A DNA stretch of 64,000 bases. Origin: Dioscorea cayenensis subsp. rotundata. Its lineage: Eukaryota > Streptophyta > Magnoliopsida > Dioscoreales > Dioscoreaceae. Positions 38,486 through 49,646 of this stretch are shown one piece after another. The first letter of the stretch is position 1. Every line of letters begins with the position of its first letter. Position numbers and translations under genes: made by a program. The notes below the pieces were generated by a model that saw only the letters and a program-made list of their open reading frames with translations, was not told the DNA's origin and made no database searches. Where the stretch lies: NCBI RefSeq assembly GCF_009730915.1, contig NC_052489.1, positions 4,925,622-4,989,621 on the forward strand, given 5' to 3'.

Positions 38486-38674
38486 TTATGCAGTTGTATA
38501 GGTTCATTATTGTTTAAGTATATCAGTTACTGGTTAAATTCTTGTACTATTCGTTTAAGTTAATTGGTCACTATTTAACTATTTAATTTAACGTTTAAAT
38601 ATTTACTTTATCGCTTACACAGTATAGTCTCTGTTTAAAATATTGACCTTTTCATTTAAATGAAGTGTTGGCAG
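38486..38674 (+). repeat. 20-bp repeat array forming MURA intron 1
   Basis: Core words GTTTAAG, GGTTAAA, GTTTAAG, ATTTAAC, GTTTAAA, GCTTACA, GTTTAAA and ATTTAAA follow each other at steps of 20, 21, 20, 20, 20, 20 and 21 bp, up to the GGCAG acceptor. Confidence 0.85.
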
Positions 38675-39964
38675 GAATTCAGATTCTGCGAGCGCTCCCG
38701 TTCAACCCCATGGTGACCCTGACGGTGTGGGATGTCTTCCTTCCTCGTCAGATCATTCTGAAGTGCTGTCGTTGGATATCGGACAACGTTTTGACGATGT
38801 TGAACATTTAAGGGACGTACTTCGAAATTTTGCAATAAAGCGGAATTTTGACTTCAAATTCATAAAGAACGAAAAACATCGGGTGACTGTGGAATGTGCT
38901 GTCAATGGTTGTCATTGGCGCCTTCATGCATCAAAATAGTATAATAAAAATACTTTCAAAATCAAGACAATCAACCCTTCACACACTTGCGGTGGTGGAA
39001 TAGGTTTGGTGTCACATCCGAAAGCGTCCAAAAAATGGGTAAGCGCACGAGTGATTCAGAAGCTCAAGGACCGGCCCTTGTACAAGGCCATCGATATTCA
39101 GAAGGACATGTTGCGGGAACATGGTGTCTACATACCATACAAGCAGGCTTGGTTGGGAAAAGAGCATGCACGGGTGGTCCTCGACGGCAGTGACATCTCC
39201 AGCTACGACTTGTTGCTTTGGTATGTGGATAAGGTGGCTGAGACAAACCCCGACAGCGTTGCGATCGTGAAAAGAGACGGTGATCGTTTTAAACGTGCAT
39301 TCTTTTCTTTCAGCGCATGTATTGTGGGATTCAAGAGGGGCTTGCAGGCCGCTGCTGTTTCTCGATGGTACCCACCTCCTTGGAAAGTATCGGGGTAATC
39401 TACTGGGCGCCACAGGGAAAGATGGAAACAATGGTTTTTTCCACGTCGCCTTCGGTATAGTCGACAACGAGACCGACGCCAATTGGACTTGGTTCATATC
39501 CAAGTTAAGCGATGCTTTATACGAGGAAGGAGATTATAATGAGATAATTATGTTCGTGTCGGACAGGTCCAAGGGCCTTGTGAACGCAATTGCGAGAGTC
39601 TTCCCTTCTTCGCCATATGCATACTGTCTTCAACATTTGTAGGCCAATTTCATGAAAGCCAATGTCAGACTTGGGAAGGCATTGAGGGAGGAGTGCTGGT
39701 CTATATACTTTCGCATTGCGTGGGCATCCACGGCTAAGGAATTCGATGATACCGTGAATGAACTGCAGGCCACATCACCCGAAGCCCATCACTGGTTGAT
39801 TAATAAATCGGATATGGCACATTGGTCGAATTATCTATTCAGAGGTGATCGTTGGGGTGAGATGTATTCAAATGTCGCGGAGTCGTTCAATGCTTGGATC
39901 AAAGAAGCTCGTAATTTACCGGTGACGAAAATGGTCGACTTCATAAGGTCTGTGAATGTTGATT

Positions 39965-40127
39965 TACACTTAACATTTAGTGTTACCCTTTAAAAATATC
40001 AATACTTGTTTAATTAAAATTGTATGTCTTTAAATATTAATTCAATCATTTAAATATTTATCTTACTGTTTAAACACGTTTACCAATTATTTAACTATCA
40101 CTGTCTTTGTTTAACCTTATTTGCCAG
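39965..40127 (+). repeat. 20-bp repeat array forming MURA intron 2
   Basis: CTTTAAA, GTTTAAT, CTTTAAA, ATTTAAA, GTTTAAA, ATTTAAC and GTTTAAC recur at 20, 20, 20, 20, 21 and 20 bp, ending in the GCCAG acceptor. Confidence 0.85.
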
Positions 40128-40754
40128 GTTCAAGTTGATGCGCAAGTTATGTAACCGTCGTGAGCAAGCGAACAAATGGGAGACCTACTTATGCCCAGAC
40201 ATACATTCGAAGGTAGAGATAATTGTCGAGGATAGCCGAAATCTTTGTGTTGGTCATTGTGTGTACGATCGCTACGGCGATCGACCAAAGGCAAAGAACT
40301 CAGAGATCTTGCCATCGAACTTGTTCATGTCGAAGGTGGCAAGTTTATGGTTTCCCTGCAAACACGCCATACCGCACTAATACGCATGGACACCAACGCT
40401 CATCGATTTATTAGCTGCTACTTCACCGTCGACAATTACAAACCCGGGCGATAAGGAAGCTATATTCCCCATACTCGACGATGACAAGCCTTCAGACGGA
40501 AATCGTGAGCTTCGTTTGCCACCGCCTGTGATGAGAAGGCAGCCTGGGCGTCCTAGACGAAAGAGGATCGAGTCACAAGTGTTTGATGTCCGCGAGTTAC
40601 ATTGCAACCACTGCCATGGATCCGGTCACAATCGTAGATCTTGTAATGAAACTGTCGCCGACTAGGCATTGTAAATAAGCCGACTTCTAAAGAGAAACAA
40701 TCTGAATTGATTGGCAACTTTCCATATTTAAACTCTTATTCTTTACGGTGAACG

Positions 40755-40910
40755 CATTTATTTAAACAGAGACAGTGTTATGTTAAACGGAGAAACTGTA
40801 ATTTTATATATTTCAAACTGATATTTAAACGATATATGGTATATTTAAACAATGAAACTGAAATGTAAACAATGAGAACGTAAATTAAACAATGAAATGA
40901 AACTGAATGG
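40755..40910 (-). repeat. 20-bp repeat array between MURA and Ulp1 3' ends
   Basis: TTAAAC words recur about every 20 bp. The orientation (GTTTAA on the minus strand) follows the Ulp1 gene, so it may be that gene's 3' flank. Confidence 0.75.
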
Positions 40911-41824
40911 AATTTAACCTGCTTTACAATTGAAAACAAACAAAATTTACATTGAGATATACAAGTCATGTTCTTCGAAAACAAAAACAATGAATTAAAT
41001 TTGTCCTGGTTTACATTCGAAAACAAAATTTACATTGACATATACAAGTAATGTTTTTCGACAACAAAATTTAACCCGCTTGTGACGACCCCCCTTTCTC
41101 ATGGACGCCGGCTGCCCTCCCCTCCTTAAGTATGCGGGAAACATACTTTAATCTAAGGTAAGGAACGTCTGTCTGCGGTAGCCGTAGCTTCTCACCCTAA
41201 AGTAATTGCTCGATAAACCGCATGACGTAGACGGCGCAATCGACGCTTCCTTGTTTTTTGGCGTGGGGTTTCCATGTCGTGCACGAGTGGGTACTTTGTC
41301 ATCGCCGACTCGCCGAACTCCATATTGACATAATTATCGAATAGATTCTGCTGTCGACATATGCAAGTTGAGATTAGAATATCGATTAAATACCAAATAC
41401 TATTAATCGGACATAATTAAAGAACTTACCATGTCCAACGCGTCTTTATCGTACCCCGCGCATGAAGAATAATGCATGTATTCTTGTTTATCATTGTCAA
41501 GGACGACATGGAAGTGGCCATTCATGATTATCGGGAGGATGACAATTTGAACTTCATGCAGGTTGCGCATATCATCCCCGATCATAGCCATAGTTGTTTC
41601 ATATGCGTCATCCTGCTTTGACATAAACAGCGCCAGCGGTCGTGTGATGGAGGCGCGCTTCTTGTAAGGATATGGCACTTTGCTCAGCGACTTTTGTATT
41701 ATGCATACGAAAGCATCCATCACATCATCTGTGACCATCTCCTTCCCCTCAAGCATAGTATATAGTTTGTCCCGTGTGGTGCTGACAGCGTCATTCTTCC
41801 ACACGACAGTGCTGAGGTTAAACG

Positions 41825-41990
41825 ATAACAGATATAATTACCCCATATTGTAAATATTTAAATGATATAGACAATTTTCAAATGATATTATAAATATTTA
41901 AACGTTAAATACATATATTAAATGATAATATATAAACATTTAAACACTATCATAAAAACTTAAAACACTATCATAAAAACTTTAAACTTA
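41825..41990 (-). repeat. 20-bp repeat array, Ulp1 copy 1 intron
   Basis: TTTAAA or TTAAA words recur near every 20 bp between the protease exon and the linker exon. Confidence 0.8.
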
Positions 41991-43020
41991 CCTGTCCATA
42001 GAGCAGTTGAGGAAGATCCTTATCAACTCCTGCTCGTATTTGTTAAGACGCGACTGGCCAACCCATTTTTTCTTCTTCGGAATAAAAGCTTTCCTAGCCG
42101 TCTCGTCCGATTGTTGATTGGCCTTGATCATCTCTCTCGTTGCTTGGTCGGGGTCTTCATGGGGCACTGTCGTTGAGCCTTCACGGTGTTTAGCACCAGC
42201 AGCATCTTCCTTCGATGAGGGAACGACGATGACAGCATCAACCGCAGACACATCCTTACGTGGTTGTTCTTGTTGTGGGATTGCGTCTGGCTTCGATGCG
42301 GGGACGACGGCGACAACATCAATCGCAGACACATCCTTACATGGTTCTTGTTGTTGTGGGATTGTGTCCTGCTTCGATGTGGTACTGTCGGCCACGTCTA
42401 TGGCCACGGCAACAGATTCAACGATCTTCTCAACCGTGGCCACGGCAACAGCATAATCGGGAGACAAACCCTTAGCTTGTTCTTGTTCTTCAGGGATTGT
42501 GTCCATCTTTGATGCCTCACTCTCGGCAGCTGGTTCCACCAGGTCGGGGATTTCGTTAACAAGAGAGTTAACGATCTTCTCAACCGCGGCAACGGCCACA
42601 TTATCTACGATGTCCTCCACCGTCATGGCCATGTCATCAACGGTGACAGATTCAGTAACAACATCAGCCGCCGATGGTGTTGCTATTGTTTCATCGTTAG
42701 CCGGGCGTGGAGAGCAGGAAGCGATTGTTCTCCTCTTTTTCGCAAGTCTCTTCGAATGTGGCCGTCTTGGAATGGGGGGCTGCCACAATAAGGGGGACTG
42801 TCGTTGTCGTGGTAGGGGGATTGTTGCAATCTGGCGGGGTAGGGGAATGGCGTCGAGCGCGCACGATAGAGGCTGCCCTCTCATCCTGCCTTCGAGCAAG
42901 TGGTTCCGGAGCAATAGCATCTATCCGTCGGTTGGCCCCAATAAATATTTCTTCTTCAGCATTCGCCGGAACCAGCTCAGGAAACTAACATATGTAAACC
43001 AAACAATTTCAGCGAAATCA

Positions 43021-43200
43021 TCATTTTAAACTATAAAAACTATATTTAAACAAAGTTTTATATATTTAAACATTATACAATATATTTAAACGGAGAACAA
43101 AATATTTAAACCATTATGAATAACTTTTAAACTGTAAATAATAAAGTTAAACGCTAAATAATATGTTTAAACATTAAAGACTTATGTTAAACATTGTTTA
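43021..43200 (-). repeat. 20-bp repeat array, Ulp1 copy 1 intron
   Basis: Nine consecutive units carry TTTAAAC or TTAAAC at the same offset every 20 bp, with one step of 21. Confidence 0.9.
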
Positions 43201-44094
43201 TGATTTATTATCTCTTTTCCATCGAGCGATGACAAGCTGGTTTCTACCGTCGCTTGCTTCCGGTAAGTACTTTCACCGTAGCACAGCATCCTTGGGATCT
43301 TGCCGAAACGGACTTTCTTCCCCGTTCCGGTCAGCTCGTAAAACCACACGTTAAGCGCGACCGAGCAACCCTTAATGTACCTCGTGTTGGTCTTCTTCCG
43401 GCGCATCTATCTTGCACTCGAGCGTCGCTTGTGGAATGTCCTCCATAAGCCACTTGGCGTCGCCCACGCCCATGCGTGATCGCCCCTATGGCGGGTAGAT
43501 CATCGACATAATCAACGATCCGGTTTGGAACCGAGCATGATGTATTTAGGAATAGGATCTGCACCCATGAGGTACACCATCGAGTTTGACAAAATTATCT
43601 TCTTCTCCCCTCGTCGAACAAGTTGCACAAGAGTGCTCTTGATGGAGTCTCGTGCTCTCGTAGGTTTTTGATAAATACCTCCCTCGAACGCTAACCGTGT
43701 TTTCTTCTTCCGAAGACGCATCGCGTCGCCATCGCAACGTTGAGACCAGAACGAGGGCCACATCTTGAGGGCTCGAAACCTCGCCAGCTTTTCCCGATCC
43801 CGAATTTATTAGTGCGGCCATCGCACCTTTGCAATAGAGAATCAAGAAGGGCCCTCTCTTAGAATATAGCTTCCACTTTCGATGAACGTCGCGAACGGTG
43901 TCCTCGGATGATCTCCCGGTGTCGAGAGGTCATGTTATCTTTCAATTCAGCTAAGGTCTCCACTACCGGTGTCAAATAGCATCGCCCATTAACTAGGTTG
44001 ACCGCCATAATCACAAGCCTGCGACAATAACAACACATTCAACATGCAGTATTCACAAATGTTTAAGCAGAAATATAAGGTTGTAAACGATGAC

Positions 44095-44245
44095 CTCTCA
44101 GTTGTTAAACAGAGATATCAATTGTTAAACAGAGACCCAGTTTATTAAACAGAGACGACAAGACTTAAACAGAGACAAAAAGATTTAAACTGTAACATCT
44201 CATTTCTTAAACGTAAACCTCATTTGTAAAACTGCAACCATATCA
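44095..44245 (-). repeat. 20-bp repeat array, Ulp1 copy 1 leader
   Basis: Seven units of exactly 20 bp. The first four share TTAAACAGAGA at the same offset and the rest decay. This is the best-preserved array on the minus strand. Confidence 0.92.
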
Positions 44246-44939
44246 AACGAAAGGAGAAATGTACATTATAAATATTACACAAATCATAACAATCGAAAAA
44301 ACTATTTCGATAGTGTATACAGACGAAAATACAAAACAAAACAAAACCCCTAGCCGAGAAATTGCCTCGCAGACTAACAAAACCCAGGTAGAAATCCCCT
44401 ACGGACTTGATATCTTCCAACAAAAAGCAGAGCACAAAACAAACCGAAAAATCTTTCTTTGTAACAACTCAAGAATATAAAACCATACTCAATACCTTAG
44501 ATTGCAAACCCGATGAAATGCCAACTACTATGCGCGGGAGTTCTCCTTCGAGATACCGGTGGAAAGGGAAAAACTGCATTTATAGAGGCTTTGCACGTGA
44601 GAGACAACTCGAGACGACTGAAAATGGAAAAGCTGAAGACGAGAGTTGAGAAAAATAAGTAAACGGCTCCAGTTAATTCTTCTCTTGGGGTTACCCTACG
44701 GAAAACCCCCCCACTTCCTCTCAACCCGCCGAAATGGCTGCAGCCACGACTCCCCATGCAAGGGCATTTTCGTCCATAAAATTTGAAAATCACTCCGTCG
44801 ACATCCGTTACATGCTTTGGGGGTTTGAAAAACATAAACTTTAAAAGGAATGGGTTTTTAGGGATTGCAAAACTAACGGGGTGTTTTTGGCAATATTGCA
44901 AACTTACAGGGTTTTTTTGGCAATTTCCACTTAAATATA

Positions 44940-45147
44940 AGTTAAATTTTAATTTAATGTAAATAAATAAAGTAAAAATATTCAAAAGATTAAAGCAAAT
45001 AGAATCAATGAAGCTCTCATTTGAGGATGGGACTATATGGTCCACCACTTTTTCACATGTCCCCCTTGTTGTCAGTTATAGGTTTGTGCTACAATACCAG
45101 TTTTACGGTGTTATTTTTTATAATAATTACTATAGTAATAATAATAA
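44940..45147. other. Spacer between the two inverted MULE copies
   Basis: About 200 bp of AT-rich unique-looking sequence separates the two facing element ends. No gene. Confidence 0.5.
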
Positions 45148-45834
45148 CTGGAAATTCTAAAAAAAACCCTTAAGTTTGCAATTTTGCTAAAAATACCATT
45201 TTAATTTGGAAATCCCTAAAAACCCCTTTTTTTAAACATAATGTTTTGCAAACCCCCATAGCATGTAATGGTTATTAACATAGTCATTTTTTAATTTCAT
45301 GGATGAAAATGCCCATTGCATGGGAAGTCATGGCACTGCAATCATTTCGCCAATTTGAGAGGAAGTGGGGGGTTTTCTTAGGATAATCCCAAGAGACAAC
45401 CTTTACTGGAGCCGTATACGTTTTTTCTCAACTCGCCTCTTCAGCTTTTCCTTTTTCGAAGTTGTCTCTACCTCGATATCCTCTGTAATTTCAGCTTTTC
45501 CCTTTCCACTGGTGTCTCAAAGGAAAAGTCCCACGCAAGTATTCGGCATTTCATCAGTTTGTAATCTAAGGTATTGAAGAAGTTGTGATTATGGTTTTAT
45601 TTTAACTATTCTGTTACAAAGAGAGATTTTTTTAGTTTTGTTTTGTGGTTCTGTTTTTATTGAAAGATATTGAAGTCTGCAGGGGGATTTCACGGCTAGG
45701 GTTTTGTTTTGTTTTACATTTTTGTCTGTGTGCGCGATCAAAAGAGTTTTTTGACTGTTATGATTTGTGTAATGTTTATAATGTAAGTTTCCCCTTTCAT
45801 TTGATATGGTTGCAGTTTTACAAATGAGGTTTCC

Positions 45835-45995
45835 GTTTAAGAAATTAGTTTTAGTTTAAAACATTATGTCTCCGTTTAAATATTGTGGTTTCTATTTAAA
45901 AAACTAGGTCTCTGTTTAACAAGTGATATCTCTATTTAACAATAGAGGTTTCGGTTTAAAAACTTATCTTTTCGCTTAAAAAATTTGTGAATACT
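45835..45995 (+). repeat. 20-bp repeat array, Ulp1 copy 2 leader
   Basis: Eight consecutive 20-base units share the pattern TCTCTGTTTAA or TTTCTATTTAA. It is the mirror of the 44095-44245 array. Confidence 0.92.
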
Positions 45996-46854
45996 GCTGA
46001 ATGTATTGTTATTGTCTCAGGTTTGTGATTATGGCGGCAAACTTAATTAATGAGCGATACTACTTGACATCGGTAATGGAGACCTTGGCTGAATTGAAAG
46101 TTTACATGACCCCTTGACACTTGGAGATCATTCGAAGGATATTGTTTGCAGCATTCACTAAGCTGGAAGCTGTATTCCAAGAGAGGATTCTTTTTGATTC
46201 TTTGTTGCAAAGGTACGATGGCCGCACCAATTAATTCAGGATCGGGGCAAGCCTGCTGAGTTTCAGGCCTGAAGATGTGGCTCTCGTTCTTGGTTTGTGT
46301 TGCGATGGAGACGTAGCCGTGTTTCAAAAGAAGAAAACACGCTCAGCTTTCGAAGAGAGGTATTTATCAAAAACCTACTAGAGATACAAAGACTCTATGA
46401 AGAGAACTCTTGAGCAACTTATTCGACAGAGGGGAGAAGAAGAAAATTTTGTCAAACTCCTGATGATGTACCTCATGGGTACAGTCCTCTTCCCAAATAC
46501 CTCATGCTCGATTCCGAATTAGATCCTTGATTATGTCGATGATCTACCTGGCATGTGGCGATATGCATGGGTGCAAGCAACGCACAAGTGGCTTATGGAA
46601 GACGTTCGACAAGCTGCCGCTCGAGTGCAAGCTGAATACGCGGGAAGAAGACTAACACGGGGAACATTAAGGGTTGCTCGGTAGCATTGAACATCTGGTT
46701 TTACGAGATAATCGGAACTTGAAAGAAAGTCCATTTTGGCAAGACCCCAAGGATGTTGTGCTACGGTGAAAATAGTTACCGAAAGCAAGCGTCGATAAAA
46801 ACCAGTTTGTCATTTCTGGAAGGAAAGGCGGTAATAAATTATGAACAATGTGTT

Positions 46855-47035
46855 TAACAATAGTAGTTAATGTTTAAATATAATATTTAGCATTTAACAG
46901 TTGTAGTTTCTATTTAAACATATTCTTTAGTGTTTAAACTTTTTGTTTTCTGTTTAAATATATGCGATTCCGTTTAAATATATAAGTTAAACATTTAAAT
47001 ACATTTGTTAGTGTTTAAATTGAATGATTTCACTG
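46855..47035 (+). repeat. 20-bp repeat array, Ulp1 copy 2 intron
   Basis: TGTTTAAA-type words recur at about 20 bp through the whole interval between two exons. Confidence 0.85.
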
Positions 47036-48204
47036 AGATTGTTTTATTTACATATGTTAGTTTCCTGAGCTGGTCCTAACGATTGTTGATGAAGATATGT
47101 TTGTTCGGGCCAACCGCCGGGGGTTTTATTGCTCCAAAACCACTTGCTCGAAGGCAAGATGAAAGACCAACCTCTTCCGTGCGCGCTCAACGCCGTTCCC
47201 CTACTTCTAACCCAACAAGCCCGCACATTCCTCGGCGCTGGAGAAGCCCCCCTACCCCGCCGACGATAACACCCCCCGTCGACCATGACAGTTCCTTGAT
47301 CACTACAGCCCCCCCCGATTGCGGCAGTCCCCTGACGGCAATAGGTGACGATGTCACTGCAACTCTTCTGCAAGTGTGCCAGATATTGATAACCAAGTTC
47401 TCTCGGCTCGTCGCTCTGATTGAGGCGTTGGAAGGATGGTCACAATCGACTGACCACACAAATGAAGTACCCGGGATGGACGTTAGTGGGATGGACTCGG
47501 ATTTTGACGATGAGGACGTCATCGGAATGGCCATTTAAAGACGGCCACGTTTGAAGAGGCTTCCAAAAAAGAGAAAAACAATAATGCCTCTCTGTCCACC
47601 ACCGGCTGACGATGAAACAATAGCAGCACCATTGGCGACTGATGCTGTTATTGAGTCTGTTCCCGTTGATGACATGCCGTTCACGGTGGAACTGGCTGCC
47701 GACAGTGCCGCATCGAAGATGGACACAATCCGTGAAGAACAAAAACCAGTTAAGGGTGTATCTCCCATTGATGTTACTGCCATGGCCGCGGTTGACAAGA
47801 TCGTTGATTCTGTTGTCAATGAAATCCGGGTCACGTTGGAACCAGCGGCCGACAGTGCTGCATCGAAGGTAGACACAATCCCACAACAACAAGAAACATC
47901 TAAGGATGTGTCTCTGGTTGATGCTGTCATCATGCCCGCATCGAAAGAAGATGCTGCTGGTGCTAAACACTAACAATCGTCAATAACAATGTTGCATGAT
48001 GATCCCAAAAAAGCTGTTGACGAGGGGCAAGGGAACGCCACCGATAAAAAAAATGAAAAATATGATCCTTGCCAACCAACAATATGAAGAAGTTCGGAAA
48101 GAATTTATTCCGAAGAAGAAAAGATACCCTAGACAATCGCGCATCAACAAATTCGAACAGGAGTTGATAAGGATATTCCTCAACTTCTCTATGGACATGT
48201 AAGT

Positions 48205-48420
48205 ATGAAGTTTTTATGTTATTATTTAAATATATATGTTCCCATTTAAGTTATGTAGTTTCCATTTAAATAATATCGTTATCATTTAAAAGATTGTTTT
48301 ACCGTTTAACCTTGTTAGTTACTATTTAAATATTTACATTATTGTTTAAATATATATATATATATATTCCACTTAGGATTATGTGTTTTTGTTTAATTAT
48401 ATCTTTTACCGTTTAACCAC
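48205..48420 (+). repeat. 20-bp repeat array, Ulp1 copy 2 intron
   Basis: ATTTAAA, ATTTAAG, ATTTAAA, ATTTAAA, GTTTAAC, ATTTAAA and GTTTAAA recur at exactly 20 bp. A TA expansion interrupts, then two more 20-bp units run to the ACCACAG acceptor. The intron is all repeat. Confidence 0.92.
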
Positions 48421-49204
48421 AGAACTATCGTGTGGAAGAATGACTCTGTCAGCACCACACGGGCCAGACTATTCCCGCTGCTTGACGGGAAGGAGATGGT
48501 GACAGACGATGTGATGGACGCTTTCATATGCATAATACAAAAGTCTCTGACCAGAGTGCCATATCCTTATAAGAAGCGCACCTCCATCACACGACCACTG
48601 ATACTATTTATGTCAAAGCAGGAAGACATGGCTGACACGACGTTCGCTATGATCGGAGATGCCTCGCGCAACCTGCATGATGTTGACATTATTATCCTCC
48701 CGATAATCATGAATGGGCACTTCCATGTTGTAGTCCTTGACAATAACAAACAAGAATACATGTGTTATTCTTCATGCCAAATTGATGAGTATGATAATGA
48801 CGCATTCGAAATGGTGAGTTCTTTGATAAATAGAGTTTGATAAATAATCGATATTCTAATCTCAAATTGTATACCTCGACAGCTGAGACTATTCGATTGC
48901 ATAATCGATATGGAGTTCAGTGATACGGTGACCGTAAGGTACCCTCTAGTTCACGACACTAAAACCCCACGACAAAACAAAGGAAGTGTCGACTGCGCCG
49001 TCTATGTCATGCAGTTTATCGAACAATTACTCAACGATGAAAAGCTACGGCTACCGCAAGCGGAGGTTCCTTATCTGAGATTAAAGTATGTTACCCGTAT
49101 ACTTATGGACCTGAGCGTAACCAGCATCACTGAGAAAGGGGGTCTTCAACTGCGGGGAAACAGAGTTGACCCGATATTGTTTGTTTTCAAATATAAAATA
49201 GTTT

Positions 49205-49465
49205 TGTCATTATTTATTTAAATTCAATTCATTATTTTAAAACTTTTCAATGTTTAAATATCAGTATTTCTTTTTAAAATGAAGTATTCTTTAAACAACA
49301 ATGTCTCTATTTAAATATATGTGTTAACATTTAACAATAAGCGTTTCTATTTAACTTTCAGTGTTTACGTTTAAATAACAAAGAATGACAAGGAAATTAG
49401 ATTTTATCTGTTTAAATATCAAAAGTTGACACTTAAATAAGTTTGTTTCTTTTTAAAAATGTGTT
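49205..49465 (+). repeat. 20-bp repeat array between Ulp1 copy 2 and the MURA tail
   Basis: Weaker array with GTTTAAA or TTTAAA words near 20-bp steps, in the sense of the adjacent Ulp1 gene. Confidence 0.75.
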
Positions 49466-49477
49466 TATTTACAATGC

Positions 49478-49565
49478 CTAGATGGCAACAATTTCATTGC
49501 AAGATCTACGATTGTGACCGGACACATGGCAGTGACTGCAATGTAACTCACGGACCTCAGACTTT
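49478..49565 (-). pseudogene. MURA C-terminal fragment
   Basis: The reverse complement matches the last ~85 bp of the MURA at 40,580-40,665, including the CCHC-like knuckle coding region and the final TAG (49478-49480). Everything upstream is lost at the junction with the LTR element. Confidence 0.8.
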
Positions 49566-49632
49566 TCCGGCCATCAATGGAACTCGTTAGGACCTCACCG
49601 ACTTTGAAACCAAAGTGAAAATGACGACCAAA

Positions 49633-49644
49633 GCTCTGATACCA
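49633..49644 (-). other. Primer binding site (tRNA-iMet)
   Basis: Reads TGGTATCAGAGC on the minus strand, the standard complement to the 3' end of initiator Met tRNA used by many plant LTR retrotransposons. It lies two bases from the LTR end. Confidence 0.9.
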
Positions 49645-49646
49645 CT

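Larger units (their letters stand above)
38160..40665 (+). pseudogene. MURA-type Mutator transposase, broken
   Basis: Transposase of the Mutator superfamily with an RNase H-like DDE fold. Three exons are readable: 38160-38464, 38675-39947 and 40128-40665. Exon 1 encodes the PB1-like N-terminal domain (MESFCGIARYNGDGRVLMF). Exon 2 carries the MuDR DNA-binding region (IGQRFDDVEHLRDVLRNFAI), then the catalytic D in LDGTHL, the second D in VSDRSKGL, CLQH, and the E in VAESFNAWI. Exon 3 holds SWIM zinc-finger remains (FPCKHAI) and a C-terminal CCHC-like knuckle (HCNHCHGSGHNRRSC). Breaks are TAG at about 38937, a frameshift near 39340 just before LDGTHL, TAG at about 39641 and TAA at about 40378, so no full protein can be made. 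Both introns consist of 20-bp repeats. Confidence 0.88.
41071..44008 (-). pseudogene. Ulp1-like C48 cysteine protease gene of the MULE (copy 1), broken
   Basis: A SUMO-protease-like (Ulp1, peptidase C48) gene carried by the MULE. The start at 44008 (MAVNLVNGR) lies four codons after a TCGCAG acceptor. A plant-ULP N-terminal domain follows, with LFLNTSCSVPNRIVDYVDDLP at 43,490-43,560. A 310-residue acidic linker (42,920-41,988) has repeated DTIPQQQEP-KDVSA-DAV units and ends in FIPKKKKWVGQSRLNKYEQELIR. The protease begins WKNDAVSTT at about 41,804, with the catalytic His in NGHFHVVLDNDKQ. The C-terminal part with the Gln and Cys (TPRQ, then VDCAVYVM) is at about 41,130-41,330 but reads only after a one-base indel. 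One residue is lost after the His relative to copy 2. Frameshifts in the N-terminal part and an in-frame stop near the C-terminus make it a pseudogene. Two introns are 20-bp repeat arrays. Confidence 0.8.
35785..44930. mobile_element. Mutator-like element (MULE) with MURA and Ulp1-type protease genes, decayed
   Basis: The left end (GGGAAAATTAC then CCCTTGTAATTTTTAAAACT) and the right end read inward (GTGGAAATTGCC then CCCTGTAAGTTTGCAAT) are imperfect inverted repeats. They are flanked by TTAAATACA (35776-35784) and TTAAATATA (44931-44939), an 8-of-9 match to a 9-bp target duplication, the size expected for Mutator. Inside are a degenerate MURA copy and Ulp1 fragment (36.1-38.0 kb), a fuller MURA (+) and a Ulp1-type protease gene (-) facing it tail to tail. 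This gene pair is known from the Kaonashi (KI)-type MULEs of plants. Every gene is broken, so it is non-autonomous. The exact ends are moderately certain. Confidence 0.65.
46031..49221 (+). pseudogene. Ulp1-like C48 cysteine protease gene of the MULE (copy 2), broken
   Basis: Equivalent of copy 1 on the other strand. The start at 46031 (MAANLINERYY) follows a TCTCAG acceptor. The N-terminal domain (VLFPNTSCSIP, ILDYVDDLPGMWRYAWVQA) carries several stops, one of which (TGA at about 46,117) is CGA in copy 1. The linker at 47,551-47,973 is shorter, with the same DTIPQQQE-KDVS units, and ends in TAA. The protease part is better kept than in copy 1. Residues from about 48,430 to 48,815 include the His in NGHFHVVVLDNNKQ, and 48,900-49,150 include TPRQ and VDCAVYVMQFIEQLL with the Cys. 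So the protease domain could still fold while the full gene cannot be translated. A leaf of the C-terminus (to 49221) runs past the family homology. Confidence 0.8.
45148..49570. mobile_element. Second MULE copy, inverted and truncated
   Basis: The left end (TGGAAATTCTA, then AACCCTTAAGTTTGCAAT) mirrors the right end of the first element. The order is then leader, Ulp1-type gene (+) and the tail of MURA (-), the reverse of the first copy. Homology stops near 49,565 against an LTR element. Diverged from copy 1 by roughly a fifth of bases by eye, so the pair is not a recent duplication. Confidence 0.65.

Noticed and set aside
39012..39503. 163-codon minus-strand frame
   Set aside because: Antisense of the MURA catalytic exon.
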